Assembly: GCF_900540665.1 (NCBI RefSeq)
Contig: NZ_UQGV01000020.1
Span: 1 to 26,751 of the forward strand
Length of the DNA: 26,751 bases
From: an uncultured Catenibacterium sp.
Lineage (GTDB): Bacteria; Bacillota_I; Bacilli_A; Erysipelotrichales; Coprobacillaceae
Reading direction: 5' to 3'
Shown here: positions 15,000 to 22,610 of the stretch, in pieces
How the letters are laid out: each line of letters starts with the position of its first letter
Position numbering within the stretch: position 1 is the first letter of the stretch
Made by a program: the position numbers and the translations under genes
The notes under the pieces: model-generated
What the model was told of the DNA's origin: nothing
Databases searched by the model: none
What the model saw: only the letters and a program-made list of their open reading frames with translations

Positions 15000-16376
15000 A
15001 TGGATGAATTTTTAAGAGATATACATACATCATTATTTAAGGAATGGATTCTTATCCAGTCTATTGAAGGATGTAATATTAAAGAAGAGAGTAAAAAAGT
15101 TATTCTTACAACACCTTATTGTCATGCTGAAGTAGTATTTAATGACCATAACCTGATTGAATTATCCGTCACAAATCTCATAACAGATAAGATAGACTTC
15201 TATCTTCATTTCCAGATGCATACAATAAGTCATGCAATTTCTTTATATACAGAAATGCTTCAATGTATCAAACAGCTGATCAATGAACCACCTGTTCGTG
15301 TTCTTTTGACATGTACAAGTGGCCTCACAACAGGTATGTTTGCCACACAGCTCAATGAAGCTGCTATGCTTTTGTCTAAGAATTATGAATTTGAGGCGAT
15401 TGCCTATCATGAACTCTATGATATTGCGAAGAATTATGATGTCATTCTTGTGGCACCGCAGGTAAGTTCTAAAAAGACAAAACTAGAAACATGCTTTAAA
15501 AAGAAAACTGTCTTAGTAATCCCTTCAACTATATTTGCGAAATATAATACCGGGGCATTATTAGAATTTTTAGACGAACATTTATCGTCTCGCCGACATC
15601 CAACTACGGCTCGTTTACCTGTCATTAGTCGTCCTGTCCCTCATCAGACAAAAATCTTAACTATTGCAACAGTACGTACAAGTCATCGCACAAGAATAAT
15701 ATATCGTGTTTTTGATCCAAACAATAAAATACTATTAGATAATGAAGTCGTTAAGTTTGATTTTCAGGTGAATGACCTCTTTGATATCCTTGATACAGTA
15801 TTACTCTTTCATCCAGATATTCCTATTATTGGAATTAGTCTTCCTGGTATAATCCATGATGGTTATATGGACTTCTGTAACCAAAGAATCAATGTTCTAG
15901 AATCACTTAATAGCCGTTATCCAAATCGTCGTTTCTATTTATTCAACGATGTGAATGCACTAGTCTCTGGTTATTATATTTCACAGAATAAATACCAGAC
16001 AATCTCATTTCTTTATCAGCCATCCATGGGTAGTCCTTGTGGTATAGGTTCTGTCTTTAAAGGGCAATTAATAGAAGGAGCGCATAAGATTGCAGGAGAA
16101 GCTAAATATCTTCCATTTAATACAGAAGAATTCAAAAAGACTCCTGAAGGACAGTTAGAATGTCTCACTTATCAGGCAGCCGCGGTCATTTCTATCTATG
16201 ATCCAGAGATGTTGATTGTCTCATCTAAATATACAAATAAACATGAATTAAGAGAATCATTAAAGAAATACCTTCCTGAAGAATATTTTCCTGATATCCA
16301 CTTTATTGAACATTTCAAGGAATATGGATTGTTAGGTGCTCTGATTCTTTCTATTCAAGAAGAAAATAAAGGCTGA
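15000..16376 (+). CDS. EIIB-like domain fused to a degenerate ROK domain
   Basis: I do not know a characterised protein of this build. From the ATG at 15000 (458 residues; GAGG lies 8 bases upstream, while an in-frame GTG at 14991 overlaps that site) three parts are visible. Residues 1-90 are an alpha/beta region I cannot assign. Residues about 96-193 resemble a PTS lactose/cellobiose-type EIIB domain: VRVLLTCTSGLTTGMFA puts a cysteine (105) where EIIB is phosphorylated, and DVILVAPQVS matches the family's DVILxxPQV strand. From about 219 to the end the fold resembles ROK sugar kinases/regulators: GISLPGIIHDG, FNDVNALVSGYY with the catalytic-type aspartate, and GAHKIAGEAKYLPF. However, the ROK zinc motif (GHxxxxxxGxxCxCG) and the N-terminal DxGxT phosphate loop are absent, so it is probably not a kinase. 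No helix-turn-helix is seen. A sugar or phosphorylation sensor is a plausible inference only. Confidence 0.7.
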   Translation: MDEFLRDIHTSLFKEWILIQSIEGCNIKEESKKVILTTPYCHAEVVFNDHNLIELSVTNLITDKIDFYLHFQMHTISHAISLYTEMLQCIKQLINEPPVRVLLTCTSGLTTGMFATQLNEAAMLLSKNYEFEAIAYHELYDIAKNYDVILVAPQVSSKKTKLETCFKKKTVLVIPSTIFAKYNTGALLEFLDEHLSSRRHPTTARLPVISRPVPHQTKILTIATVRTSHRTRIIYRVFDPNNKILLDNEVVKFDFQVNDLFDILDTVLLFHPDIPIIGISLPGIIHDGYMDFCNQRINVLESLNSRYPNRRFYLFNDVNALVSGYYISQNKYQTISFLYQPSMGSPCGIGSVFKGQLIEGAHKIAGEAKYLPFNTEEFKKTPEGQLECLTYQAAAVISIYDPEMLIVSSKYTNKHELRESLKKYLPEEYFPDIHFIEHFKEYGLLGALILSIQEENKG

Positions 16377-16400
16377 GTTTATTGAAAAACTCAGCTTTTA
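16372..16400 (+). terminator. Terminator of the EIIB-ROK fusion gene
   Basis: A perfect 9-bp stem GCTGAGTTT/AAACTCAGC with a 6-base loop is followed by TTTT. It includes the TGA stop codon in its left arm. Confidence 0.75.
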
Positions 16401-16409
16401 TGCTATAAT
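16382..16409 (+). promoter_or_regulatory. Promoter of the YbaK-type gene, nested in the terminator
   Basis: TTGAAA and TATAAT are separated by 16 bases with a TGC extended -10. The -35 lies in the loop and right arm of the preceding terminator, so the end of one unit and the start of the next share DNA. Confidence 0.7.
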
Positions 16410-16453
16410 TCTTATAAACATATCTAGTTAGTATGTTGATAGGAGGAGTTATT

Positions 16454-16921
16454 ATGTCTTTGAATTCAGTGAAGAATTATTTCAAGCAGTATAATATGGA
16501 TACACATATTGTAGAGTTTCCTGTATCAAGTGCGACTGTGGAACTTGCAGCACAAGCTATTGGCTGTAAAGAACAGGAAATTGCGAAAACAATGTCTTTT
16601 CATGTTGGGGATGAAATCATTGTGATTGTAATGGCTGGAGATGCAAGAATCGACAATAAGAAATATAAATCATTCTTTCACAAGAAAGCTAAGATGCTTC
16701 ACGGAGATGAAGTAGAATCTTTGACGGGTCATCCAGTAGGTGGTGTTTGTCCTTTTGGATTAAAAGAAGGTATTAAAGTCTATCTTGATGAGTCTCTAGA
16801 ACGTTTTGATCATGTTTATCCAGCATGTGGCAGTCCTAATAGCGCTATTAAGCTCACTATTCCAGAATTAGAAAAATATGCCCACCAAGAATCATGGATT
16901 GATGTCACTGATATCATCTAA
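16454..16921 (+). CDS. YbaK/EbsC-family aminoacyl-tRNA deacylase
   Basis: This 155-residue protein belongs to the YbaK/ProX-type editing family, free-standing hydrolases that remove wrong amino acids from tRNA (for example Cys or Ala from tRNA-Pro). The family's catalytic lysine is in EIAKTMSF (K45). The glycine loop is GHPVGGVCPFGL (92-103), and the late motif ACGSPNSAIKL forms the pocket. Which aminoacyl-tRNA it edits cannot be told. I choose the ATG at 16454, since AGGAGG lies 7 bases before it; an in-frame ATG at 16433 precedes the ribosome site and is unlikely. Its last 30 bases overlap the end of the opposing SRAP gene. Confidence 0.92.
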   Translation: MSLNSVKNYFKQYNMDTHIVEFPVSSATVELAAQAIGCKEQEIAKTMSFHVGDEIIVIVMAGDARIDNKKYKSFFHKKAKMLHGDEVESLTGHPVGGVCPFGLKEGIKVYLDESLERFDHVYPACGSPNSAIKLTIPELEKYAHQESWIDVTDII

Positions 16922-17443
16922 CGATATTTGTTTATGAGAACCAAGGACTTCTAAAGAGTCTTTGTTTTTTTTGTATACTCTTCCTTCATCAAGCCATAAA
17001 TCTATATCTTCAAAAGAAACAATAACAGGCATTCTTGAATGAATTCCTGAGATGATGTCTTCGGCTTCTTTTGTAAGTATTGTAAAATAATTATCATGAT
17101 AGATGCCTGCAAGATAAAGAATATGATTATTAGTAAAGCGATATTGCGCATGCGCTCTATCCCATTCATAGAAACCACTGATTGGAATAATACATCTTCT
17201 TTTTAGTGCATCTTCTTTAAACATCTTCTTTTCTAATACTGTTTCTATACGTGCGTTAAAAACACGTTTTTGATTTAATGGATAACCCCATGTCTTATAG
17301 TCTCCATAATGACCCTTCAAAATAATAAAGCCTTCCTCTCCTGGATGAATATCTCCATAAGGAAATATATGTCCATCAGGAATAATGACCCATCTTGTTA
17401 AATCATATTTTAATTGTTCATCTAAATAGTAACGTCCACACAT
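16892..17443 (-). CDS. SRAP-domain DNA-protein crosslink protein (HMCES/YedK type)
   Basis: SRAP proteins recognise abasic sites in single-stranded DNA and form a thiazolidine crosslink through an N-terminal cysteine, shielding the lesion. The 183-residue protein starts MCGRYY, so Cys2 becomes N-terminal after methionine removal. The other active-site elements are present: FNARIET (Asn63), SGFYEW (Glu93) and IHSRMPV (His135). It is shorter than E. coli YedK (about 220), but all catalytic residues are retained and the end matches the family's closing segment, so it looks complete. The ATG at 17443 follows GGAGGG and lies immediately beyond the terminator of the upstream HD gene. Its 3' end overlaps the convergent YbaK-type gene by 30 bases. 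Confidence 0.94.
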   Translation of the reverse strand: MCGRYYLDEQLKYDLTRWVIIPDGHIFPYGDIHPGEEGFIILKGHYGDYKTWGYPLNQKRVFNARIETVLEKKMFKEDALKRRCIIPISGFYEWDRAHAQYRFTNNHILYLAGIYHDNYFTILTKEAEDIISGIHSRMPVIVSFEDIDLWLDEGRVYKKNKDSLEVLGSHKQISLDDISDINP

Positions 17444-17454
17444 AATAACCCTCC

Positions 17455-17481
17455 AAAAAAAGTCATAGAAAAACTATGACT
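17455..17481 (-). terminator. Terminator of the HD hydrolase gene
   Basis: On the minus strand a perfect 8-bp stem AGTCATAG/CTATGACT with a TTTTT loop overlaps the TAG stop codon and is followed by seven T. The SRAP ribosome site GGAGGG follows directly. Confidence 0.82.
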
Positions 17482-17959
17482 CAAACATTGTATCTAATAT
17501 ATGCTTACCTGTTTCTGTTTCAAAAAAACTCTCTTTGGCATGCTGAATAGATTCAATAGAAGCATTCCCTTCAAATGCATTGACTAAAAAATCTGCTTCT
17601 AACAAGATACGATAATCCATTCCATCTACATCAGTATATGTATGATGATGCGCAATCAAGAAACATATTCTTTCTATATCATCTTCTTTAAATCCTAAAG
17701 AAGTACATATTTCTCTTGCTGGTGCAGGACCTTCCTGTTCCTGCAGTTTTCCATTTTGAAAGCCATATTTCTCTTCTGATACACGTATTCCAATATCATG
17801 TAAAATACTGGCTGCTTCTAACACAAAGAGTGTATGTGCATCTAATCCTTCTTTTTCACCAATTAATTTAGAGAAGCTATGTACCTTTATAAAATGCTGG
17901 ATACGCTTAGGATCTCCATAATCAAATTCAATCATCTTCAGCGTTAATTCATTCAACAT
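17474..17959 (-). CDS. HD-domain phosphohydrolase
   Basis: This is a small metal-dependent HD-superfamily hydrolase of 161 residues. The signature is spread as expected: H27 (FIKVHSFS), H54-D55 (ILHDIG), a histidine cluster in LIAHHHTYTD, and an aspartate in LLEADFLVN. The HD stretch resembles the predicted phosphohydrolase group related to YfbR/YqeK-like nucleotidases, but the substrate is unknown. I choose the ATG at 17959, preceded by AGGTGATAAAT; the in-frame GTG at 17968 is part of the ribosome site. It has its own extended -10 (17977-17985) just after the terminator of the YitT gene. Confidence 0.88.
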   Translation of the reverse strand: MLNELTLKMIEFDYGDPKRIQHFIKVHSFSKLIGEKEGLDAHTLFVLEAASILHDIGIRVSEEKYGFQNGKLQEQEGPAPAREICTSLGFKEDDIERICFLIAHHHTYTDVDGMDYRILLEADFLVNAFEGNASIESIQHAKESFFETETGKHILDTMFES

Positions 17960-17976
17960 ATTTATCACCTATATCT

Positions 17977-17985
17977 ATTGTAGCA
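17977..17985 (-). promoter_or_regulatory. Extended -10 for the HD hydrolase gene
   Basis: On the minus strand TGCTACAAT forms an extended -10 about 18 bases before the start codon. The -35 position falls within the preceding terminator and is not well matched. Confidence 0.45.
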
Positions 17986-17989
17986 CAAA

Positions 17990-18011
17990 AAGAAAAAGAC
18001 CCGTAGGTCTT
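17990..18011 (-). terminator. Terminator of the YitT-family gene
   Basis: On the minus strand a 6-bp stem AAGACC/GGTCTT overlaps the end of the gene and is followed by TTTCTTTTT. It is modest in stability. Confidence 0.6.
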
Positions 18012-18852
18012 AACGTGATAATGTATAGCCTTTTCCAATGACTGAATGAACATCACTCACAAAAACAAAGGAAGTAGGATCTATTTCTACAGAGATTTTC
18101 TTAATTGTCGCAATCTTTTTATACTGTGTGACCACAAGTATCACCTGCATATCTTCTCTTAAATAACCTGTTTCCGCTTTTAATAACGTGAGCCCAACAT
18201 CAATTTCTTTATAAATGCGTTCTCTGATTTTTTCATATTCATGACTCATAATCATGATTTCACACTGTGACTGACCATATGCCAATACTTTATTGACTGT
18301 AATAGTGCAGATCATAATCGCAAGAATACCATATACATTCTTCATAAATGGATTAGATGCAACCTGGATCATAATAACTGTAATGTCACATACATTCATG
18401 ACAACAGAAACAGGAACTTTGAAATGCTTCTGTAAGATAACACCAATAATATCAAAACCACCAGAAGAACCATCACCTAAAAGTACAAGTCCTACTCCCG
18501 CTCCAATAAGGACACCTGCAAGAACAGCACTCATTAAAGGATCTGAGTTCATTTCAGCTAAGAAATTATATTTCTGACATATATCTAACCCAAATGGAAA
18601 GATAATGCTGACAATCAATGTCTTGAAAATGAATTCTTTACCAATAAATATATAACCTAATATAAATAATATCGCATTACAAATTAATACAAGAATTGAG
18701 ACTGGTAATGGAATCATCTTACTTAAAATAACACATAAACCTGTTACGCCTCCTGCAGCAAAGGATTGTGGTAATACAATCATACCAAGTGCGATATCAG
18801 TTAATGCCACACCAACTAAAATTTTTACCATTGATAATACTTTTTCCTTCAT
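18010..18852 (-). CDS. YitT family membrane protein with DUF2179 domain
   Basis: The protein has five to six hydrophobic segments in its first 190 residues, including VKILVGVALTDIALGMIVLP and the YitT signature FAAGGVTGLCVILSK. A second glycine-rich repeat GDGSSGGFDIIGVILQKHF follows. A soluble C-terminal domain (about 195-280) of DUF2179 type closes it, ending FVFVSDVHSVIGKGYTLSR. The molecular role of YitT proteins is not established, though transport or regulation of it is often proposed. I choose the ATG at 18852 (280 residues), with GGGTGA upstream; GTG 18861 and ATG 18858 are in-frame alternatives lying on the ribosome site. It is divergent from the Crp/Fnr gene and shares its control region, including a 14-bp palindrome. 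Confidence 0.92.
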   Translation of the reverse strand: MKEKVLSMVKILVGVALTDIALGMIVLPQSFAAGGVTGLCVILSKMIPLPVSILVLICNAILFILGYIFIGKEFIFKTLIVSIIFPFGLDICQKYNFLAEMNSDPLMSAVLAGVLIGAGVGLVLLGDGSSGGFDIIGVILQKHFKVPVSVVMNVCDITVIMIQVASNPFMKNVYGILAIMICTITVNKVLAYGQSQCEIMIMSHEYEKIRERIYKEIDVGLTLLKAETGYLREDMQVILVVTQYKKIATIKKISVEIDPTSFVFVSDVHSVIGKGYTLSR

Positions 18853-18869
18853 TTTCATCACCCAGGAAT

Positions 18870-18877
18870 ATTATAAT
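18870..18877. promoter_or_regulatory. Overlapping divergent -10 elements of yitT-like and crp-like genes
   Basis: ATTATAAT reads as TATAAT on both strands (18872-18877 plus, 18870-18875 minus), so both divergent genes can use one -10 region. The -35 matches are weak on each side, which fits promoters needing an activator or low basal expression. Confidence 0.5.
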
Positions 18878-18896
18878 GATAAAAAGAGACAATACA

Positions 18897-18910
18897 GTAG
18901 CCTAGGCTAC
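18897..18910. promoter_or_regulatory. 14-bp palindrome before the Crp/Fnr gene
   Basis: GTAGCCTAGGCTAC is a perfect palindrome between the shared -10 region and the ribosome site of the regulator gene. It could bind a dimer (possibly the regulator itself) or form a hairpin in the leader next to the GGAGG. It does not match the classic Crp (TGTGA-N6-TCACA) or Fnr (TTGAT-N4-ATCAA) sites. Confidence 0.5.
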
Positions 18911-18922
18911 AATGGAGGACAT

Positions 18923-19555
18923 ATGAATATCATTATTCCAGAAAACTATTTTTATTTATTTGAATCGGTAGGTGAACGTTGTGTCTTGCCTTCAAAGACA
19001 GTCATCTTTTATGAGAGTGATGATGCGAATGATATCTATCTTTTAATCAAAGGTCGTGTCCGTGCTTATTTAAGCAGTTCACAGGGCAAACAGATTACCT
19101 TGGAGGTATTAAAGAAAGGACGTATTTTTGGTGATGGTTCTTTTTTAAATCATTCTGTACGTAAAGCGAATATGGCCACGATTACTGATGCAGAATTCAT
19201 CCGTTGTCATATTACTGATTTGATGCCTATATTACAGAAAAATAATGATCTCATGATCCTTATGCTTCAGCATCTGACTTCTACATGCAACTATTTGACA
19301 CATACAATTGAAAGATTAGTGAACTATAATAGTACACAAAAGGTGGCTGACTTTCTTCTTATTGAAACAGATAACGGAAAGAAATCCATTCCTTATACAC
19401 ACGAAGATATTGCAGGATGTTTAGATATGAATAGAGTGACTGTATCACGTATTATGAAGAAATTGAAAGAAGAAAATGCTGTTGAGTATGAGTATGGGAT
19501 TGTTTCTGTAACGGATTCTAAAACATTGAAGCATATTCTAGAACACACTGAATAG
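18923..19555 (+). CDS. Crp/Fnr-family transcriptional regulator
   Basis: The 210-residue protein has an N-terminal cyclic-nucleotide-binding-type beta-barrel (about 10-115), with IYLLIKGRVRAYLSSSQGKQITLEVLKKGRIFGDGSFL in register with the family. The long dimer helix comes next (about 118-145), then a winged helix-turn-helix whose recognition region is YTHEDIAGCLDMNRVTVSRIMKKLKEENAV (about 157-186). No N-terminal cysteine cluster for an Fe-S centre is present, so it is not a classical Fnr. The cAMP-contact arginine and serine are not clearly in place, so the effector is unknown. The ATG at 18923 follows GGAGG. Position beside a palindrome suggests autoregulation. Confidence 0.93.
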   Translation: MNIIIPENYFYLFESVGERCVLPSKTVIFYESDDANDIYLLIKGRVRAYLSSSQGKQITLEVLKKGRIFGDGSFLNHSVRKANMATITDAEFIRCHITDLMPILQKNNDLMILMLQHLTSTCNYLTHTIERLVNYNSTQKVADFLLIETDNGKKSIPYTHEDIAGCLDMNRVTVSRIMKKLKEENAVEYEYGIVSVTDSKTLKHILEHTE

Positions 19556-19561
19556 AGATTA

Positions 19562-19590
19562 TTGCATTCAAGTTTTATTTAAAATATAAT
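19562..19590 (+). promoter_or_regulatory. Promoter of the asparaginase gene
   Basis: TTGCAT and TATAAT are separated by exactly 17 bases. This separates asparaginase transcription from the upstream regulator gene, after which no terminator is visible. Confidence 0.8.
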
Positions 19591-19612
19591 TATTGACGAG
19601 GTGTAAAAAACT

Positions 19613-20599
19613 ATGAAAAAGAAAAAAATTGCGATAATTGCAACAGGTGGTACGATTGCAGGAAGTGGTGCTGCAGGTAAAACAACAAATTATGAAGCAG
19701 GTACTATTTCTGTAGATGAAGTATTGGCTTCTATTCCAGATATAAGAGATCGTGTTGAGATTGTTTTAGATAATCTCTTTTCTGTTGATTCTAATGAAAT
19801 TGATGATGAAAGATGGTTGATCTTAACTGAACATATTAATAAACTTGCAGATCAGCAGGATATTGATGGAATTGTAGTGACTCATGGAACTGATACAATG
19901 GAAGAAACATCTTACTTCTTAAACTTAACAGTCAATACATTAAAACCTGTTGTTTTAACAGGTTCGATGCGTCCTGCAACTGCAACAAGTGCCGATGGAC
20001 CATTTAACTTATTCCAGGCCATTATGCTTGCAAGTCATAGCGAAGCATGGGGTCGTGGTGTAATGTGCTTATTCTCAAGTACTATCTTCTCTGGTAGAGA
20101 TATCCAGAAGATCAGTAATTATAAGATCGATGCCTTCGACCAGAGAGCTTTCGCCAATCTTGGTTATATGAAGGATGATGAAGTCTATTTCTCTTCTCAG
20201 CCATTAAAGAGACATACAACTTATTCCGTCTTTTCACGTAAACCAATCAACGATTTAGCTCATGTCGCAATTGCCGACTACTATGTGGGTGCTTCTCCTG
20301 ATATTCTTGACTTTTTAGCAAAAAATAATGAAGGTATTGTGATTGTCGGAACAGGGAGCGGAAACTATTCTAAGGAATGGCGTCAGCGTATTGAAGAATT
20401 ATCTGATCATGGTATTGTCTTTGTACGTGCGAGCCGTGTAACGAACAGTATTATCTTCCAGGATGATTATTTTGATCCTAAGCATGTATGTCTAGGGGCT
20501 AATAACTTATCTCCTTATAAAGCACGCATTCTATTAATGCTTTCTCTCACAATCACAAAAGATAAAAAAGTAATTAACGATTACTTCTTAAACTACTAA
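19613..20599 (+). CDS. L-asparaginase
   Basis: This enzyme hydrolyses L-asparagine to L-aspartate and ammonia. The 328-residue protein has the first threonine motif ATGGTIAGSG (nucleophile threonine at 14), the second motif THGTDTMEET at 90-99 (Thr93, Asp94), and the TGSMRP-SADGP region that lies beside the active site. These patterns resemble the bacterial type II asparaginase family, but there is no signal peptide (start MKKKKIAIIA), so the enzyme is predicted cytoplasmic. Length is typical. The ATG at 19613 has ACGAGGTG upstream. It follows the Crp/Fnr gene in the same direction, with its own promoter, and ends in a bidirectional terminator. Confidence 0.96.
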   Translation: MKKKKIAIIATGGTIAGSGAAGKTTNYEAGTISVDEVLASIPDIRDRVEIVLDNLFSVDSNEIDDERWLILTEHINKLADQQDIDGIVVTHGTDTMEETSYFLNLTVNTLKPVVLTGSMRPATATSADGPFNLFQAIMLASHSEAWGRGVMCLFSSTIFSGRDIQKISNYKIDAFDQRAFANLGYMKDDEVYFSSQPLKRHTTYSVFSRKPINDLAHVAIADYYVGASPDILDFLAKNNEGIVIVGTGSGNYSKEWRQRIEELSDHGIVFVRASRVTNSIIFQDDYFDPKHVCLGANNLSPYKARILLMLSLTITKDKKVINDYFLNY

Positions 20600-20620
20600 A
20601 AAAGGCTCGAAAGCCTTTTT
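20598..20620. terminator. Bidirectional terminator between asparaginase and ABC permease genes
   Basis: AAAAAAGGCT, a CGA loop and AGCCTTTTTT form a 10-bp stem with T runs in both directions. It overlaps the asparaginase stop and abuts the permease stop, serving both convergent units. Confidence 0.9.
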
Positions 20621-22608
20621 TATTTTTTTACAATTTTATAATATGTACGACTTGTACAGAAATAAACAATAGTATAACAAATAGTAAGTACTATCACTGA
20701 TACAACGGTACATGTAATAAATGTCTGAGGGGCATTAAGAATCATTACCTTAAACATCTTTAAGAGCATCTTATAAGCCACAGACATATGAATCACAGCA
20801 ACCACAAGAGGAAGAAAGAAGAAAATCAACACCTGTGAAGATACAGCCTGTCTGACTTCTTTTTTACTCAATCCTACGTTCTGCAGTATTTCATATCTTT
20901 TCTGATCTTCATAGCCTTCAGATAACTGCTTATAATACATAATCAATACGGCTGCCATCATAAAGAGTACACCTAGAAAGATTCCTAAGAATAATAATGA
21001 ACCATACATCTGACTGAATAGTTGGTAGTTATCATAGCGAGTCATATTAGAATAACTGATTTCACCATCATTCTTTTCACTGACCTTCAAAGTAAAATTA
21101 TGTGTTGTTTTACGCATAACTTCTTCAGCCTTTGAATTGAAATAACCACCTTTATAATCCACTAATATTTCATAAACATAAGAAGGGGAAGAACGATGTT
21201 CAAATGTAAGTGCCTGTTTTAAGGCTGCATCATCCTTGAATACAAATGTAATACTATCTGAATCTACATTCGCAATATCATCCTTTACAAACCAAGGATC
21301 ATTCTTAACCATCTTCAATGAATACAATTGATTATTCAACATCATTGAATCATGATTAAAATGATAATTAGAATTATAAAGCACTTCATGATCATTTAAA
21401 GTGACATGATGATTATAAATACGATTGTAATCAGCTAATGTCATTCCAAGAATTGTAAGAATCTTGTTATTACCACCTTCTCCTGGCGCAGTAAACACTG
21501 TTCCATTTTGAGAAGCCAATACATTACAATATTTTAAAGAAGCCATTTGAGAAATACCGATATTTTTAGAAGCAAGAGATGTTTTAATGTCCTTTTCAAG
21601 GTTGATGAGTTCTTCATCCATATTCACCTTTTCCATATTCCCTACTTTATAACTATAGTCAGCACGAACACTTTTTTTCACAGTATCAAAAACGCCACTA
21701 TAAAGAGTATATGTAGAAGAAATCATGACAAGAATACATGTACATAGAATACAGATACTTGCAAGTCCCACCGCATTCTGTTTCATACGATACATCATCT
21801 GAGACACACTGATGAAGTGATTTGTCTGATAGTAATACTTCTTATTCTTCTTTAATAGTTTTAAAATTACAATAGAACCAGCAGTAAAGAGTGCATATGT
21901 ACCAATAATAACAAGTACAACTGCCACAAAGAATAAGACAAGGGCAGTGATTGGATCTTCAATCGACAAGGCAATTGTATAACCAGCACCTAGTGTGATG
22001 ACACCTATTAAAGTCATCAACCACTTTGTCTTTGGTTTCTTTTCTCCAACCTGTCCACCCTTTAATAACTGGATTGGATTAGAGAAACGAATAGAAGCTG
22101 CATTGATCATAAATGAAACAAAGAAAATAACACTAAAGAGAAGAGTTGTGATTAAAATCGCATTCATATCAATACTAAATACAATCGATGTATGAATAGC
22201 CAATATCTTCACTAAAATAAGCATCATCAGCTTGCTGAATAGAACACCTGTTAATACACCAAATCCTAAAGAAATCAAATAAACAATCAATGTTTCAAAA
22301 AAGATGATCAACATCACATGACGCTTTTCCATTCCTAATATATTATAGAGTCCAAGTTCCTTCTTACGATTCTTCATGAGGAAGCTATTTATATATAATA
22401 GGAATATGACTGAGAATATAATCACAACATACACACCAAGACTCATCATCATGGCTGCTGATTCACTGTCTTTTCTTAGGCCATTATCTCCACCTAAGAA
22501 CTTTACACAATAAAACATCATGACAGTAAAGATACTTGTAATAAGATATGGGAAATAGATTTTTCCATTCTTTTTAATATTTGTCAGGGCAAGTTTTAAA
22601 TAAAACAT
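20620..22608 (-). CDS. BceB-like ABC transporter permease
   Basis: This 662-residue membrane protein matches the BceB/VraG-type permease of peptide-sensing ABC transporters. There is an N-terminal helix after LALTNIKKNGKIYFPYLITS, then three further helices, a group of helices around 190-310, a large outer domain (about 310-520) and a final FtsX-like set of helices near 530-655. The large outer loop is where family members bind lantibiotics, bacitracin-lipid complexes or related peptides. The start at 22608 lies two bases after the ATPase gene, with GGAGG upstream. The adjacent kinase and regulator imply a sensing plus detoxification module. The peptide recognised cannot be predicted. Confidence 0.93.
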   Translation of the reverse strand: MFYLKLALTNIKKNGKIYFPYLITSIFTVMMFYCVKFLGGDNGLRKDSESAAMMMSLGVYVVIIFSVIFLLYINSFLMKNRKKELGLYNILGMEKRHVMLIIFFETLIVYLISLGFGVLTGVLFSKLMMLILVKILAIHTSIVFSIDMNAILITTLLFSVIFFVSFMINAASIRFSNPIQLLKGGQVGEKKPKTKWLMTLIGVITLGAGYTIALSIEDPITALVLFFVAVVLVIIGTYALFTAGSIVILKLLKKNKKYYYQTNHFISVSQMMYRMKQNAVGLASICILCTCILVMISSTYTLYSGVFDTVKKSVRADYSYKVGNMEKVNMDEELINLEKDIKTSLASKNIGISQMASLKYCNVLASQNGTVFTAPGEGGNNKILTILGMTLADYNRIYNHHVTLNDHEVLYNSNYHFNHDSMMLNNQLYSLKMVKNDPWFVKDDIANVDSDSITFVFKDDAALKQALTFEHRSSPSYVYEILVDYKGGYFNSKAEEVMRKTTHNFTLKVSEKNDGEISYSNMTRYDNYQLFSQMYGSLLFLGIFLGVLFMMAAVLIMYYKQLSEGYEDQKRYEILQNVGLSKKEVRQAVSSQVLIFFFLPLVVAVIHMSVAYKMLLKMFKVMILNAPQTFITCTVVSVIVLTICYTIVYFCTSRTYYKIVKK

Positions 22609-22610
22609 AA

